A stretch of DNA of 64,000 nucleotides from Streptomyces sp. CB02400 (GCF_001905725.1 NZ_LIWB01000015.1:78548-142547), one strand, 5' to 3'; shown: positions 1-9,211, numbered from the stretch's first letter. Translations and numbers: made by a program. The notes: a model not told the origin generated them from the letters alone.

Positions 1-63
1 GTCTCCGCCCACCGCGATCCACACGCCCCGCCGTACGCGCCTGCCCTCCACGATCGGCCACAT
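1..63 (-). CDS. 5' end of an unidentified gene (runs off the window)
   Basis: An ATG at 63 (minus strand) opens a frame without stop to the window edge, 21 codons beginning MWPIVEGRR. A GAAGGTGG Shine-Dalgarno-like stretch lies about 6 nt upstream of the ATG, which supports a real start. Too little protein is visible to name a function. It is co-directional with the two genes to its right (symporter and small membrane protein). Confidence 0.5.
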   Translation of the reverse strand, partial: MWPIVEGRRVRRGVWIAVGGD

Positions 64-296
64 GGCACCACCTTCCGCGGGCAGCCGCATGCCGCGCGAT
101 CCGCGGGCAGTCGTGCCGCTGGGGCGGCACGGGTGGGCGCGACGGCACCCCGTAAGCGCCGGGCTGCGCGAACACCCCCGGGCCACACCGACGCGGGGCA
201 CCCCGTAAGCGCCGGGCCGCGCAACCCCACCGCCGGTCCACAGCAACGCGGGGCACCCCACACGACACCGGACCACACAGCCCCGTACGGCGCCCC
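64..296. repeat. Gene-less spacer with a 21-bp direct repeat and a short hairpin
   Basis: GGCACCCCGTAAGCGCCGGGC occurs at 144-164 and again at 197-217, a period of 53 nt. A truncated third unit (GGGCACCCC) occurs at 250-258. A GTGCCGC/GCGGCAC hairpin with a TGGG loop lies at 113-130. TCCGCGGGCAG is also repeated at about 75 and 100. I see no convincing gene here. The hairpin may act as a terminator for the minus-strand gene that ends at 297. Confidence 0.6.
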
Positions 297-608
297 CTAC
301 TCCTCCCGTTCCCCCGGAACGACATCCGGCGGCGGCGGAGCCGTCGGCCTCAGCTTCAGCCAGAGGAGGAACAGCAGCCCCAGGACCAGCATCCCCAACC
401 CCGTCCAGAGGTTGATGTTGACCCCCTCGGCCTTGTCGATGTCCGCGTCGGACGCGGTGAACCCCGCGATCGTGACGATCACGCCGTACACGACGAACAA
501 CCCACCGATGATCCGCCGGATGTCGAACAACCGCGCGGCCGTCGCGGACTTGGTCTCCAGCTCGGAGACCTCCTGCTGAAGATCACGCTCGGAAAAGTGC
601 TCGGACAT
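297..608 (-). CDS. Small two-TM membrane protein downstream of the symporter
   Basis: This 103-residue protein has an acidic, coiled-coil-prone N-terminus (about residues 1-28). Two hydrophobic segments follow, at roughly 32-52 (IIGGLFVVYGVIVTIAGF) and 67-86 (LWTGLGMLVLGLLFLLWL). The tail is short and Pro/acid-rich. It lies 21 nt downstream of the symporter stop on the same strand, so the two are probably co-transcribed. No enzymatic motif is visible. It could be an accessory or stabilising subunit of the symporter, but that rests on position alone. Start: ATG at 608 behind a GGAGAG-type site. Confidence 0.8.
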   Translation of the reverse strand: MSEHFSERDLQQEVSELETKSATAARLFDIRRIIGGLFVVYGVIVTIAGFTASDADIDKAEGVNINLWTGLGMLVLGLLFLLWLKLRPTAPPPPDVVPGEREE

Positions 609-629
609 GTTCTCTCCATCCTCCCGCGA

Positions 630-2309
630 TCAGAACGAGAACGGGATGTAGCAGGCGGCAGCCAGAATCACCGCACCCCAGCCCAGCAACGCCGGCTTCC
701 GGTACCACGCGTCGTCGCCCTCCGCGGGCGGCTCCGCCATGCCCGGGGAGCGCGTCCCGTAGACCAGGCCCTGGAGTTCCTCCGTCGGCTTGGGCGCGGT
801 GAAGAGCGACACGGCGACCATGACCACCGCGCCCGCGACGAAGCCGGCGATCGCGGAGACGAAGTTGGCGCCCTGGTCGGAGGGGATGTCGATGATGCCC
901 TGCTTGTAGATGACGAAGTAGTTGACCATCGCGGCGGTGGTGCCGGCGATCAGGCCCCAGAAGCCGGACTTCATGGACGCCCGCTTCCAGAACATGCCGA
1001 TGATGAAGACCACGAACATCGGCACGTTGAAGAAGGAGAACAGCGTCTGGAGGTAGCTCATGATGTTGGAGAAGGAGCTGGCCAGGAACGCTGTGCCGAT
1101 GGAGGCGAGGACGCCGATCGCGGTGATCAGGCGGCCGAAGCGGACGTAGTACCCGTCCTCGCGGTGCTTCACCACGTACTTCGCCCAGATGTCGGTGGTG
1201 AAGACGGTGTTGAAGGAGGAGACGTTGGCCGCCATGCCGGCCATGAACGCGGCCAGCAGGCCGGTGACGGCGATGCCCAGGACGCCGTTGGGCAGGAGCT
1301 GCTGCATCAGGTACGGGATCGCGTCGTTGTACTGCAGGTCCGAGTCGCCCGTGCCGATCTGCGGGACCATCACGGCGGCGACCAGGCCCGGGATCATCAC
1401 CAGGAACACGATGAAGATCTTCGGGAACGCGGCGATGAGCGGGGTGCGCTGGGCCGCCGAGAGGTTCTTGGCGGACAGGGCGCGCTGCACCTCGGCGAAG
1501 TTCGTCGTCCAGTAGCCGAAGGAGAGGACGAAGCCGAGGCCGAGGACGATGGTCAGCCAGTTGGCGCCGAGCGGGTTGTCGCTGCCGATGCCGGTGCCGC
1601 CCCACGCGGTCATGAAGTCGCCGCCGCGTGACTCGGTCAGGGAGTCGGACAGGCCGTCCCAGCCGCCGACGCTCTTCAGGCCGAGCACGGTGATGGGGAT
1701 GAGCGCGGCGAGGATGACGAAGAACTGCAGGACCTCGTTGTAGATCGCCGAGGACAGGCCGCCGAGGGTGATGTAGGCCAGGACGAAGAAGCCGGCGACG
1801 ACGATGGCCACCCACTGCGGCCAGCCGAGGAGGGCCTCGACGACGATCGCGAGGGCGTAGAGGTTGACGCCGGCGATCAGGATGGCCGCCGCCGCGAAGA
1901 GGATCGCGCTGAGCAGGTGGGCCGCCTTGTCGAAGCGCAGCAGCAGGAACTCGGGGACCGAGCGGACCTTGCTGCCGTAGTAGAACGGCATCATCACCAG
2001 GCCCAGGAAGACCATCGCGGGGATGGCGCCGATCCAGTACCAGTGGGTCGTGTAGACGCCGTACTGGGCGCTGTTGGCCGCCATGCCGAGGATCTCGGTG
2101 GCGCCGAGGTTGGCCGCGATGAAGGCCAGGCCGGTGACCCAGGCGGGCAGGGAGCGGCCGGAGAGGAAGAAGTCGAGGCTGGTCTTGACCGAACGGCGGG
2201 CGGCGAGGCCGATGCCCAGCACGACGACGAAGTAGATCCCGAGGATCGTGTAGTCCAGCCAGTTGGTGGGGAGTCGAAGCTCTGCGGCTAGGTATGTGGG
2301 GGTTTGCAT
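630..2309 (-). CDS. Sodium:solute symporter (SSS family), probable galactose/glucose transporter
   Basis: A 559-residue polytopic membrane protein with about 13-14 hydrophobic segments and SSS-family features: an N-terminal LDYTILGIYFVVVLGIGLAARR helix, FFLSGRSLPAW, and GLSSAIYNEVLQF. Members couple Na+ entry to uptake of sugars and related solutes. The vSGLT-like galactose/glucose branch is the best fit, because the gene is divergent from galTEK across a 176-bp regulatory region. That substrate assignment is inference. I chose the ATG at 2309, which has AAGCGAG 5 nt upstream. An in-frame GTG at 2315 would add two residues. The small membrane protein at 297-608 follows on the same strand. Confidence 0.85.
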   Translation of the reverse strand: MQTPTYLAAELRLPTNWLDYTILGIYFVVVLGIGLAARRSVKTSLDFFLSGRSLPAWVTGLAFIAANLGATEILGMAANSAQYGVYTTHWYWIGAIPAMVFLGLVMMPFYYGSKVRSVPEFLLLRFDKAAHLLSAILFAAAAILIAGVNLYALAIVVEALLGWPQWVAIVVAGFFVLAYITLGGLSSAIYNEVLQFFVILAALIPITVLGLKSVGGWDGLSDSLTESRGGDFMTAWGGTGIGSDNPLGANWLTIVLGLGFVLSFGYWTTNFAEVQRALSAKNLSAAQRTPLIAAFPKIFIVFLVMIPGLVAAVMVPQIGTGDSDLQYNDAIPYLMQQLLPNGVLGIAVTGLLAAFMAGMAANVSSFNTVFTTDIWAKYVVKHREDGYYVRFGRLITAIGVLASIGTAFLASSFSNIMSYLQTLFSFFNVPMFVVFIIGMFWKRASMKSGFWGLIAGTTAAMVNYFVIYKQGIIDIPSDQGANFVSAIAGFVAGAVVMVAVSLFTAPKPTEELQGLVYGTRSPGMAEPPAEGDDAWYRKPALLGWGAVILAAACYIPFSF

Positions 2310-2485
2310 ACACACTCGCTTCGGTCGCGAACTGATCCGGTGCGGAACCCATGCCTCCGTGTTCAGTGAATGAACACTTCCTGTGGCGTTCTTTGTTTGA
2401 TTGTGATGAGTGGGGTTCGCTGGTGGGTTGTGATGTGTTATGTTTGATTGTGTTGAGTGATTGACGGGTGCAGAGGAGTGCGGCA
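2310..2485. promoter_or_regulatory. Divergent symporter/galT control region with operator-like repeats
   Basis: Three elements are visible. A perfect inverted repeat GTGTTCA-N5-TGAACAC lies at 2359-2377. TGTTTGATTGTGATGAGTG (2394-2412) recurs with 18 of 19 matches at 2441-2459. An extra TTGTGATG core lies at 2428-2435. The S. lividans gal operon is known to start from a galactose-inducible, glucose-sensitive promoter (galP1) whose upstream region carries repeated hexamers, and this region is its positional equivalent. The TTGATTGTG-type repeats also resemble DeoR-family sugar-regulator sites (inference). No such regulator gene lies in the window. Confidence 0.65.
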
Positions 2486-3547
2486 GTGAAGAAGACCTCG
2501 ACCCGGCTGGCCGACGGCCGCGAGCTCGTCTACTACGACCTGGCCGACGACACCGTCCGCGATGCTGTCGACCGCCGTCCGCTGGACGCCACCGTCACCA
2601 CGTCCGAGATCCGCCGCGACCCGCTGCTGGGCGACTCCGTCGCCGTCGCCTCCCACCGCCAGGGGCGTACGTACCACCCGCCGGCCGACGAGTGCCCGCT
2701 GTGCCCCTCCGAGGGCGACCGGCTGAGCGAGATCCCGGACTCGTCGTACGACGTGGTCGTCTTCGAGAACCGTTTCCCCTCGCTGGCCGGGGACTCGGGC
2801 CGGTGCGAGGTCGTCTGCTTCACCTCCGACCACCACTCGTCCTTCGCCGGTCTGAGCGAGCGGCAGGCGCGCCTGGTGCTCGACGCCTGGACCGACCGGA
2901 CCTCCGAGCTGTCGCATCTGCCCTCCGTCGAACAGGTCTTCTGCTTCGAGAACCGGGGGGCCGAGATCGGTGTCACCCTCCAGCACCCGCACGGGCAGAT
3001 CTACGCCTACCCCTTCACCACCCCCCGCACCGCCCTGATGCTGCGCCAAGTGGCCGCACACAAGGAGGCGACGGGCGGCGAGAACCTGTTCGACGCCGTG
3101 CTGGAGCGGGAACGGGCCGACGAACGGATCGTCCTTGAGGGTGAACACTGGGTGGCCTTCGTGCCGTACGCGGCGCACTGGCCCTACGAGGTCCACCTCT
3201 ACCCCAAGCGCCGGGTGCCCGACCTGCTCGCACTGGACGAGGCGGCGCGCACAGAGTTCCCCCAGGTGTATCTGGAACTCTTGAAGCGCTTCGACCGGAT
3301 CTTCGGGGAGGGTGAGCCTCCGACGCCGTACATCGCGGCCTGGCACCAGGCCCCGTTCGGGCAGTTGGAGGACTTCGAAGGCGTCACGCGTGACGACTTC
3401 GCGCTCCACCTCGAGCTTTTCACCATCCGCCGTACGTCCGGCAAGCTGAAGTTCCTCGCGGGTTCCGAGTCCGGCATGAACGTGTTCATCAACGACGTGC
3501 CGCCGGAGCGCGCGGCCGAGCGACTGCGAGAGGTAGCGAGTTCATGA
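2486..3547 (+). CDS. galT: Galactose-1-phosphate uridylyltransferase
   Basis: GalT exchanges UMP between UDP-glucose and galactose-1-phosphate in the Leloir pathway. The 353-residue protein has the zinc/metal region CPLCPSE near residue 68 and the catalytic HPHGQ motif near residue 170, whose second His is the UMP-carrying nucleophile in the family. The C-terminal half has conserved YEVHLYPKR and WHQAPF. I chose GTG 2486 because GAGGAG lies 7 nt upstream at 2473-2478. The longer frame from GTG 2468 would swallow that site. It is the first gene of galT-galE-galK, and its stop overlaps the galE ATG (ATGA), which implies translational coupling. Confidence 0.95.
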   Translation: MKKTSTRLADGRELVYYDLADDTVRDAVDRRPLDATVTTSEIRRDPLLGDSVAVASHRQGRTYHPPADECPLCPSEGDRLSEIPDSSYDVVVFENRFPSLAGDSGRCEVVCFTSDHHSSFAGLSERQARLVLDAWTDRTSELSHLPSVEQVFCFENRGAEIGVTLQHPHGQIYAYPFTTPRTALMLRQVAAHKEATGGENLFDAVLERERADERIVLEGEHWVAFVPYAAHWPYEVHLYPKRRVPDLLALDEAARTEFPQVYLELLKRFDRIFGEGEPPTPYIAAWHQAPFGQLEDFEGVTRDDFALHLELFTIRRTSGKLKFLAGSESGMNVFINDVPPERAAERLREVASS

Positions 3548-4515
3548 GCGGGAAGTACCTGGTGACGGGCGGGGCCGGTTACGTCGGCGGTGTCGTCGCC
3601 CAGCATCTGCTGGAGGCCGGCCACGAGGTCGTCGTCCTCGACAACCTCTCCACCGGCTTCCGGGAAGGCGTTCCCGCGGGCGCTTCGTTCATCGAGGGAG
3701 ACATCCGCGACGCCGCGAAGTGGCTGGACGCGTCGTTCGACGGCGTACTGCACTTCGCCGCGTCCTCCCAGGTCGGCGAGTCGGTGGTGAAGCCGGAGAA
3801 GTACTGGGACAACAACGTCGGCGGCACCATGGCGCTGCTCGCCGCGATGCGCGAGGCGGGAGTGCGCCGGCTGGTGTTCTCCTCCACGGCCGCGACGTAC
3901 GGCGAACCCGAGCAGGTCCCGATCGTCGAGACCGCGCCGACCAGCCCCACCAACCCGTACGGCGCCTCCAAGCTCGCCGTCGACCACATGATCACCGGCG
4001 AGGCGGCCGCCCACGGGCTGGGCGCGGTCTCCCTGCGCTACTTCAACGTGGCCGGCGCCTACGGGCAGTACGGCGAGCGGCACGACCCCGAGTCGCACCT
4101 CATCCCGCTCGTGCTCCAGGTGGCCCAGGGGCGGCGCGACGCGATCTCCGTCTACGGCGACGACTACCCGACGCCCGACGGCACCTGCGTGCGCGACTAC
4201 ATCCACGTCGCCGACCTGGCCGAGGCCCACCTGCTCGCGCTGAAGGCCGCCGCGCCCGGCGAGCACCTGATCTGCAACCTCGGCAACGGCAACGGCTTCT
4301 CCGTCCGCGAGGTCGTCGAGACGGTCCGTCAGGTCACCGGCCACCCGATCCCCGAGGTCGTGGCACCCCGCCGGGGCGGCGACCCGGCGGTCCTGGTGGC
4401 GTCGGCCGCCACCGCCCGCGAGAAGCTGGGCTGGAACCCGTCGCGCGCCGACCTCGCGGGGATCGTCGCGGACGCGTGGGAGTTCGCGCAGCAGCGCGCC
4501 GAGCAGGCCAAGTAG
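3544..4515 (+). CDS. galE: UDP-glucose 4-epimerase
   Basis: This extended short-chain dehydrogenase of 323 residues interconverts UDP-galactose and UDP-glucose with bound NAD+. It shows the N-terminal Rossmann motif TGGAGYVGG, the FSSTAATYG strand carrying the catalytic Ser/Thr, and the YGASK motif (Tyr139, Lys143). RYFNVAGA follows as in other GalE proteins. The ATG overlaps the galT stop by 4 nt. S. lividans is known to have a second, constitutive promoter (galP2) just before galE to supply UDP-galactose without galactose. I could not pick out its boxes here. Confidence 0.95.
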   Translation: MSGKYLVTGGAGYVGGVVAQHLLEAGHEVVVLDNLSTGFREGVPAGASFIEGDIRDAAKWLDASFDGVLHFAASSQVGESVVKPEKYWDNNVGGTMALLAAMREAGVRRLVFSSTAATYGEPEQVPIVETAPTSPTNPYGASKLAVDHMITGEAAAHGLGAVSLRYFNVAGAYGQYGERHDPESHLIPLVLQVAQGRRDAISVYGDDYPTPDGTCVRDYIHVADLAEAHLLALKAAAPGEHLICNLGNGNGFSVREVVETVRQVTGHPIPEVVAPRRGGDPAVLVASAATAREKLGWNPSRADLAGIVADAWEFAQQRAEQAK

Positions 4516-4538
4516 GCCGAGTAGGCCGAGTAGGCCGA
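4512..4538 (+). repeat. Three tandem 9-bp units at the galE stop
   Basis: GTAGGCCGA is repeated three times in register from 4512, 4521 and 4530. The galE stop codon lies in the first unit and each unit carries another TAG in that frame. This looks like slippage just after the coding end and has no obvious regulatory role. Confidence 0.6.
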
Positions 4539-4570
4539 GAAGAACGTCACGAAGGGTCAGGGGTCAGGGC

Positions 4571-5743
<1,173 letters not shown>

Positions 5744-5760
5744 GTCTCAGCCCGGCAGTC

Positions 5761-6213
5761 TCAGCCCAGCCGCTTCGTCAGGGTGTACTCCGTGATCCCC
5801 GGCGGGTAGTCGGGGATCACGCACACCACCTCGTAGCCGTGCTTCCGGTAGAAGGCCGGGGCCTGGAAGTCCCAGGTCTCCACGCGGGAGGCCGTGCAGG
5901 CGCGTTCGGTGGCGAGGCGTTCCGCCTCCGTCAGCAGGCGGGAGCCCAGGCCCGCTTTCCGGTGGCGGGCGTCGACCCACAGGTAGGTCACGTGCAGCCA
6001 GGTGGTCCAGGTGTGGCCGACCAGACCGCCCGCGAGATCACCGTTCGCGTCCAATGCCCACACGTGCAAAGGCGCTTCACGTTCGTCCGGGGTTCCGCGC
6101 AGGGCGCGCAGGACCGGGGAGGCCGCGGTGTTCGTGTCCCGTAGCCGCCTGCGGAGCAGATCACGTCGGGCTCTGTCGACTTCTGTCTCAAGACGAAACA
6201 TGCGGCTCACCAT
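5761..6213 (-). CDS. GNAT-family N-acetyltransferase
   Basis: A 150-residue protein with the GNAT acetyl-CoA loop in VDARHRKAGLGSRLLTEAE (core R-K-A-G-L-G) at roughly residues 88-106, and the typical C-terminal FYRKHGYEVV strand. Substrate unknown. Two starts are possible, ATG 6213 and ATG 6201. Neither has a strong Shine-Dalgarno, and I use the upstream one. The same frame stays open far upstream across the neighbouring regulator, but that part has no protein-like composition. The gene converges with galK. Confidence 0.75.
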   Translation of the reverse strand: MVSRMFRLETEVDRARRDLLRRRLRDTNTAASPVLRALRGTPDEREAPLHVWALDANGDLAGGLVGHTWTTWLHVTYLWVDARHRKAGLGSRLLTEAERLATERACTASRVETWDFQAPAFYRKHGYEVVCVIPDYPPGITEYTLTKRLG

Positions 6214-6276
6214 AAACGCGTAAGGCCGCCAGTTCTGCAAATAACCTTCCGCTCCCGGCCCCCGCCCGTACCCTGA

Positions 6277-6308
6277 TGAACAGCGCCGGTGGGGGCCGGC
6301 GCCGTTCA
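6277..6308. promoter_or_regulatory. Long inverted repeat between the GNAT and response-regulator genes
   Basis: TGAACAGCGCCGG (6277-6289) and CCGGCGCCGTTCA (6296-6308) pair at 12 of 13 positions around a TGGGGG loop. The repeat lies in the 289-bp divergent spacer, about 195 nt upstream of the regulator start. An operator or an RNA hairpin are both possible, and no T-run follows it. Confidence 0.45.
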
Positions 6309-6502
6309 GGGGGCGAGACAGTCGGGTACGGCGTCCGAGGTGGGGTGGCGGTTGTCGCACGGCGGCGGCCGTGCGGCTGCGGCGGCCCGTCCCACGTCCA
6401 GTGAGTGAAGTGACAGGGCCTCGGCGTCGTACCCGCGCCGGTGTCGTCCTCCGACGATGGGGTAATCCCCTGCTCTGAGGAGAGCTTGGGGAAGGGGGTT
6501 TC

Positions 6503-7270
6503 GTGGTTCGCATTCGAGTCCTGGTCGTCGACGACCATCGCATCTTCGCCGAGTCACTGGCCGCGGCCCTGGCCGCGGAGCCGGACGTCGACGTGTCCGC
6601 GGCGGGCAGCGGCCCGGCCGCGCTGCGCTGTCTGGAGCGGGCGGCCGCCGAGGGACGGCGGTTCGACGTGCTGCTCGTCGACGCCGACCTGGGCGGCAAG
6701 GTGCCGGGCGGCCGGCCGGCCGTGCCCGTGCAGGCCGGTGACGAGGACGGGCTCGTCGACGGGATATCACTGGTCACCGGGGTGCGTTCGGCGCAGCCGC
6801 AGGTACGGATCGTCGTCCTCGCCGAGAAGGACGACCCGGCCCGGGCCGCGCTCGCCCTCCAGGCGGGAGCCTCCGGGTGGGTGGCCAAGGACTGCTCGCT
6901 GAACCGGCTGCTCACCGTCATACGGGGGGTGCTGCGCGACGAGACGCATCTGCCGCCCGCGCTGCTGACCGGCGTACTGCGGGAGTTGACCGCCGCCCGG
7001 CGGCACCGCACGGAGAGCGAACGGCTCGTGGAGTCCCTGACCCCGCGCGAGCGGGAGGTGCTGCGGTGCATGGTCGCGGGGCTGGGGCGCAAGGCGGTCG
7101 CCGAGCGCCTGTATCTGTCCCCGCACACCGTACGGACCCATATGCAGAACGTCCTCGGGAAGTTGGGGGTGCACTCCACCCTCGCCGCGGTGGCCCTCGC
7201 CCGGCGGGCGGGTGTCGGCCCCGTCGACCTAACCGGGGATGTTGTCGAACGGGGCGGTCAACTGGCGTAG
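6503..7270 (+). CDS. Orphan NarL/LuxR-type response regulator with an enlarged receiver domain
   Basis: This 255-residue protein has an N-terminal receiver: acidic pair D10-D11, phospho-acceptor D60 in LLVDADL, and conserved lysine K129 in VAKD. A LuxR-type HTH follows at about 183-240 (SLTPREREVLRCMVAG, then LSPHTVRTHMQNVLGKLGV). After D60 there is an insertion of about 22 residues, rich in Gly/Pro/Val (GGKVPGG to EDGLVDG), which standard receivers lack. It would lie next to the phosphorylation site and may alter gating. No histidine kinase is adjacent. The start is a GTG behind a G-rich site. Its last 42 nt overlap the 3' end of the convergent marR gene. Confidence 0.85.
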   Translation: MVRIRVLVVDDHRIFAESLAAALAAEPDVDVSAAGSGPAALRCLERAAAEGRRFDVLLVDADLGGKVPGGRPAVPVQAGDEDGLVDGISLVTGVRSAQPQVRIVVLAEKDDPARAALALQAGASGWVAKDCSLNRLLTVIRGVLRDETHLPPALLTGVLRELTAARRHRTESERLVESLTPREREVLRCMVAGLGRKAVAERLYLSPHTVRTHMQNVLGKLGVHSTLAAVALARRAGVGPVDLTGDVVERGGQLA

Positions 7271-7726
7271 CAGCCCGGCCAGTTCGCTGCGCTGGGCGCG
7301 GGTGAGCTCCCCGAGGATCGCCCGCTCCTGCGTCAGCAGCCCGGCCAGTGCCTGGTCGGCGCGGTCGCGGCCCTCGTCCGTGAGCCGGACCAGGACACCG
7401 CGCCGGTCACTGGGGTCGGGCAGCCGCTCCACCAGGCCCTTCTTGGTGAGGCGGTCGATGCGGTTGGTCATCGTGCCCGACGTGACCAGCGTCTGCGTGA
7501 GGAGCTGGCCCGGCGAGAGCTGGTACGGGGTGCCCGCGCGGCGCAGCGCGGTCAGGACGTCGAACTCCCAGGACTCCAGGCCGTGCTCGGCGAAGGCGAG
7601 CCGGCGTGCCCGGTCCAGGTGCCGGGCCAGTCTGCTCACCCGGCTGAGCACCTCGAGCGGTTCCACGTCGAGGTCCGGGCGCTCCCGGCGCCACGCTGCG
7701 ACCAGCCGATCGACCTCGTCCTCCAT
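7229..7726 (-). CDS. MarR-family transcriptional regulator
   Basis: A 165-residue winged-helix regulator. The core reads LESWEFDVLTALRRAG, then LTQTLVTSGTMTNRIDRLTKKGLVERLPDPSDRRGVLVRLTDEG (recognition helix and wing). MarR dimers bind short palindromes and respond to small ligands. The likely start is ATG 7726, although no good Shine-Dalgarno precedes it. It diverges from the methyltransferase gene, and the shared 114-bp spacer carries tandem MarR-like boxes. The 3' end overlaps the response-regulator gene tail-to-tail. Confidence 0.9.
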   Translation of the reverse strand: MEDEVDRLVAAWRRERPDLDVEPLEVLSRVSRLARHLDRARRLAFAEHGLESWEFDVLTALRRAGTPYQLSPGQLLTQTLVTSGTMTNRIDRLTKKGLVERLPDPSDRRGVLVRLTDEGRDRADQALAGLLTQERAILGELTRAQRSELAGLLRQLTAPFDNIPG

Positions 7727-7746
7727 GACGATCAGTGTAGTGGTTG

Positions 7747-7790
7747 TGTCGATGTGAAGTCTCTTGACATCGAGTCTCTTGACGTCGAGA
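7747..7790. promoter_or_regulatory. Tandem MarR-type operator boxes
   Basis: TCTTGACATCGAGT (7762-7775) and TCTTGACGTCGAGA (7777-7790) are near-identical and each is nearly palindromic. They are spaced exactly 15 bp apart. A degenerate third unit (TGTCGATGTGAAGT, 8 of 14 matches) lies one more 15-bp step to the left at 7747-7760. The position between divergent marR and methyltransferase genes fits autoregulation plus control of the methyltransferase/glyoxalase pair (inference). Confidence 0.65.
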
Positions 7791-7840
7791 TGAGTGGCGG
7801 GTGACGCTGGGTACCCGTCCGTCAGCCATCGGGAGGCCCC

Positions 7841-8644
7841 ATGTCCGCAGCGACCCCTGTCTGGGACCCGGCCCAGTACCTGCGTCACGCCGGTCACCGC
7901 ACCCGGCCCTTCACCGACCTGCTCGCCCGCGTCCCGGAGCTTCCGGGGGACCCGCCCCGCATCGCCGACCTCGGCTGCGGCGCCGGAAACGTCACCGCGC
8001 TCCTTGCCGGACGCTGGCCCGCCGCCCGCATCACCGGCTACGACAACTCGCCCGAGATGCTCGACAAGGCCCGCGCCGACCACGAGGGCGGCAGGCTCGG
8101 CTTCGCCCACGCCGACGTCCGTACCTGGGTGCCGGACGGGTCGTACGACCTGATCGTCAGCAACGCCACGCTGCAATGGGTTCCGGGGCATGCGGAGCGG
8201 TTCCGTGACTGGGTCGAAGGGCTCGCCCCCGGCGGCACCTTCGCCTTCCAGGTGCCCGGCAACTTCGACGCCCCCAGCCACACCCTGCTGCGCGAACTCG
8301 CCGCCTCCCCGCGCTGGCGGAGCCGTCTGGCCGGCGTCCTGCGCCACGACGACGCCGTACTCCGGCCGGAGGCCTACCTGGAGCACCTGACCGCCCTCGG
8401 CTGCACGACCGACGCCTGGGAGACGACGTACGTCCACCTGCTGACCGGGGAGGACCCGGTCCTCGACTGGGTCAAGGGAACGGGCCTGCGTCCCGTCCTG
8501 ACGGCTCTGGCGGACGATCCCGAGGCCCGCGACGCGTTCGTCGACGCGTACCGGTCCGCCCTGCGGGCGGCCTATCCGACCGGCCCCCACGGCACCCCGT
8601 TCCCGTTCCGCCGCGTCTTCGCGGTCGCCGTCAGGGAGGCGTGA
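7841..8644 (+). CDS. tam: Trans-aconitate 2-methyltransferase-like SAM-dependent methyltransferase
   Basis: A 267-residue class I methyltransferase. The SAM motif IADLGCGAGNVT lies near residue 41, the acidic residue after strand 2 in ITGYDNSPEML, and IVSNATLQWVPG near 105. The last motif with LQW, plus the C-terminal WVKGTGLRPVL segment, matches the Tam family. Tam in E. coli methyl-esterifies trans-aconitate, which detoxifies an aconitase inhibitor. The gene overlaps the glyoxalase-fold gene by 4 nt, so the pair is co-translated. It is probably under the adjacent MarR. Confidence 0.85.
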   Translation: MSAATPVWDPAQYLRHAGHRTRPFTDLLARVPELPGDPPRIADLGCGAGNVTALLAGRWPAARITGYDNSPEMLDKARADHEGGRLGFAHADVRTWVPDGSYDLIVSNATLQWVPGHAERFRDWVEGLAPGGTFAFQVPGNFDAPSHTLLRELAASPRWRSRLAGVLRHDDAVLRPEAYLEHLTALGCTTDAWETTYVHLLTGEDPVLDWVKGTGLRPVLTALADDPEARDAFVDAYRSALRAAYPTGPHGTPFPFRRVFAVAVREA

Positions 8645-9027
8645 TGCTCGCCGCCGTCGACCATGTGCAGCTCGCCGCCCCGCCCGGCTCCGAGGAGCGG
8701 CTGCGCGCGTACTACGCCGATGTCCTCGGCATGACCGAGGTGCCCAAGCCGCCGGCCCTGGCGGCGCGCGGCGGCTGCTGGTTCGAGGCCGGAGACGTAC
8801 GCCTCCACCTGGGCATCGAGCACGACTTCCGGCCCGCGAGGAAAGCCCACCCCGGCCTGAGAGTGACCGGCATCGAGGCGTACGCCGCCCGCCTGGCAGC
8901 CCACGGCGCCCCGGTCACCTGGGACGAGAACCTCCCGGGCCACAGGCGCTTCTACTCAGAGGACCCGGTGGGCAACCGCCTGGAGTTCCTGGAGCCTTCG
9001 GCCGGAGCGCCCGCGCGACGTCAATGA
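8641..9027 (+). CDS. Glyoxalase/bleomycin-resistance (VOC) family protein
   Basis: A single VOC module of 128 residues: DHVQLAAPPGSEERLRAYYADVLGM at the N-terminus, central GGCWFEAGDVRLHLGIE, and C-terminal FYSEDPVGNRLEFLEP. His8 and the Glu of EFLEP are typical metal ligands. VOC proteins act as metal-dependent lyases, isomerases or resistance proteins, and the substrate cannot be told. The start overlaps the methyltransferase stop (GTGATG: GTG 8641 or ATG 8644). Its last bases overlap the remnant antitoxin frame on the other strand. Confidence 0.85.
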   Translation: MMLAAVDHVQLAAPPGSEERLRAYYADVLGMTEVPKPPALAARGGCWFEAGDVRLHLGIEHDFRPARKAHPGLRVTGIEAYAARLAAHGAPVTWDENLPGHRRFYSEDPVGNRLEFLEPSAGAPARRQ

Positions 9028-9211
9028 CCACCGGCGGCGGCCAAGGCGTTCTCCGGCTCCTCGATCACCCGGGGAGCGATGAGGAGGGCCACCACCCGGC
9101 CTTCATCCGTGAGGGCGATGGGCTCGCGGCTGCCGACCACCCGGCGGACCAGCTCCTCCGGCCGGGGGCGGCCTCGTCGATCGTCATCTCGATCGTGCGC
9201 GACCGTCCCAC
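9021..9211 (-). pseudogene. Frameshifted Phd/YefM-type antitoxin remnant
   Basis: On the minus strand, GTG 9211 opens a short frame reading GRSRTIEMTIDEAAPG. A different frame then continues as EELVRRVVGSREPIALTDEG and VVALLIAPRVIEEPENALAAAGGH to a stop at 9021-9023. Together they give the shape of a Phd/YefM antitoxin (N-terminal beta strand and helix, then GxPxALTxxGRxVAxLI), but in two frames that switch at about 9160-9175. No toxin gene lies next to it. I read it as a decayed antitoxin. A sequencing or assembly error at the frameshift is the main alternative. Confidence 0.6.

Noticed and set aside
583..2352. Long open frame of 589 codons on the minus strand overlapping the symporter
   Set aside because: Arg/Pro/Gly-rich shadow of the symporter in another frame. 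It has no membrane or family pattern.
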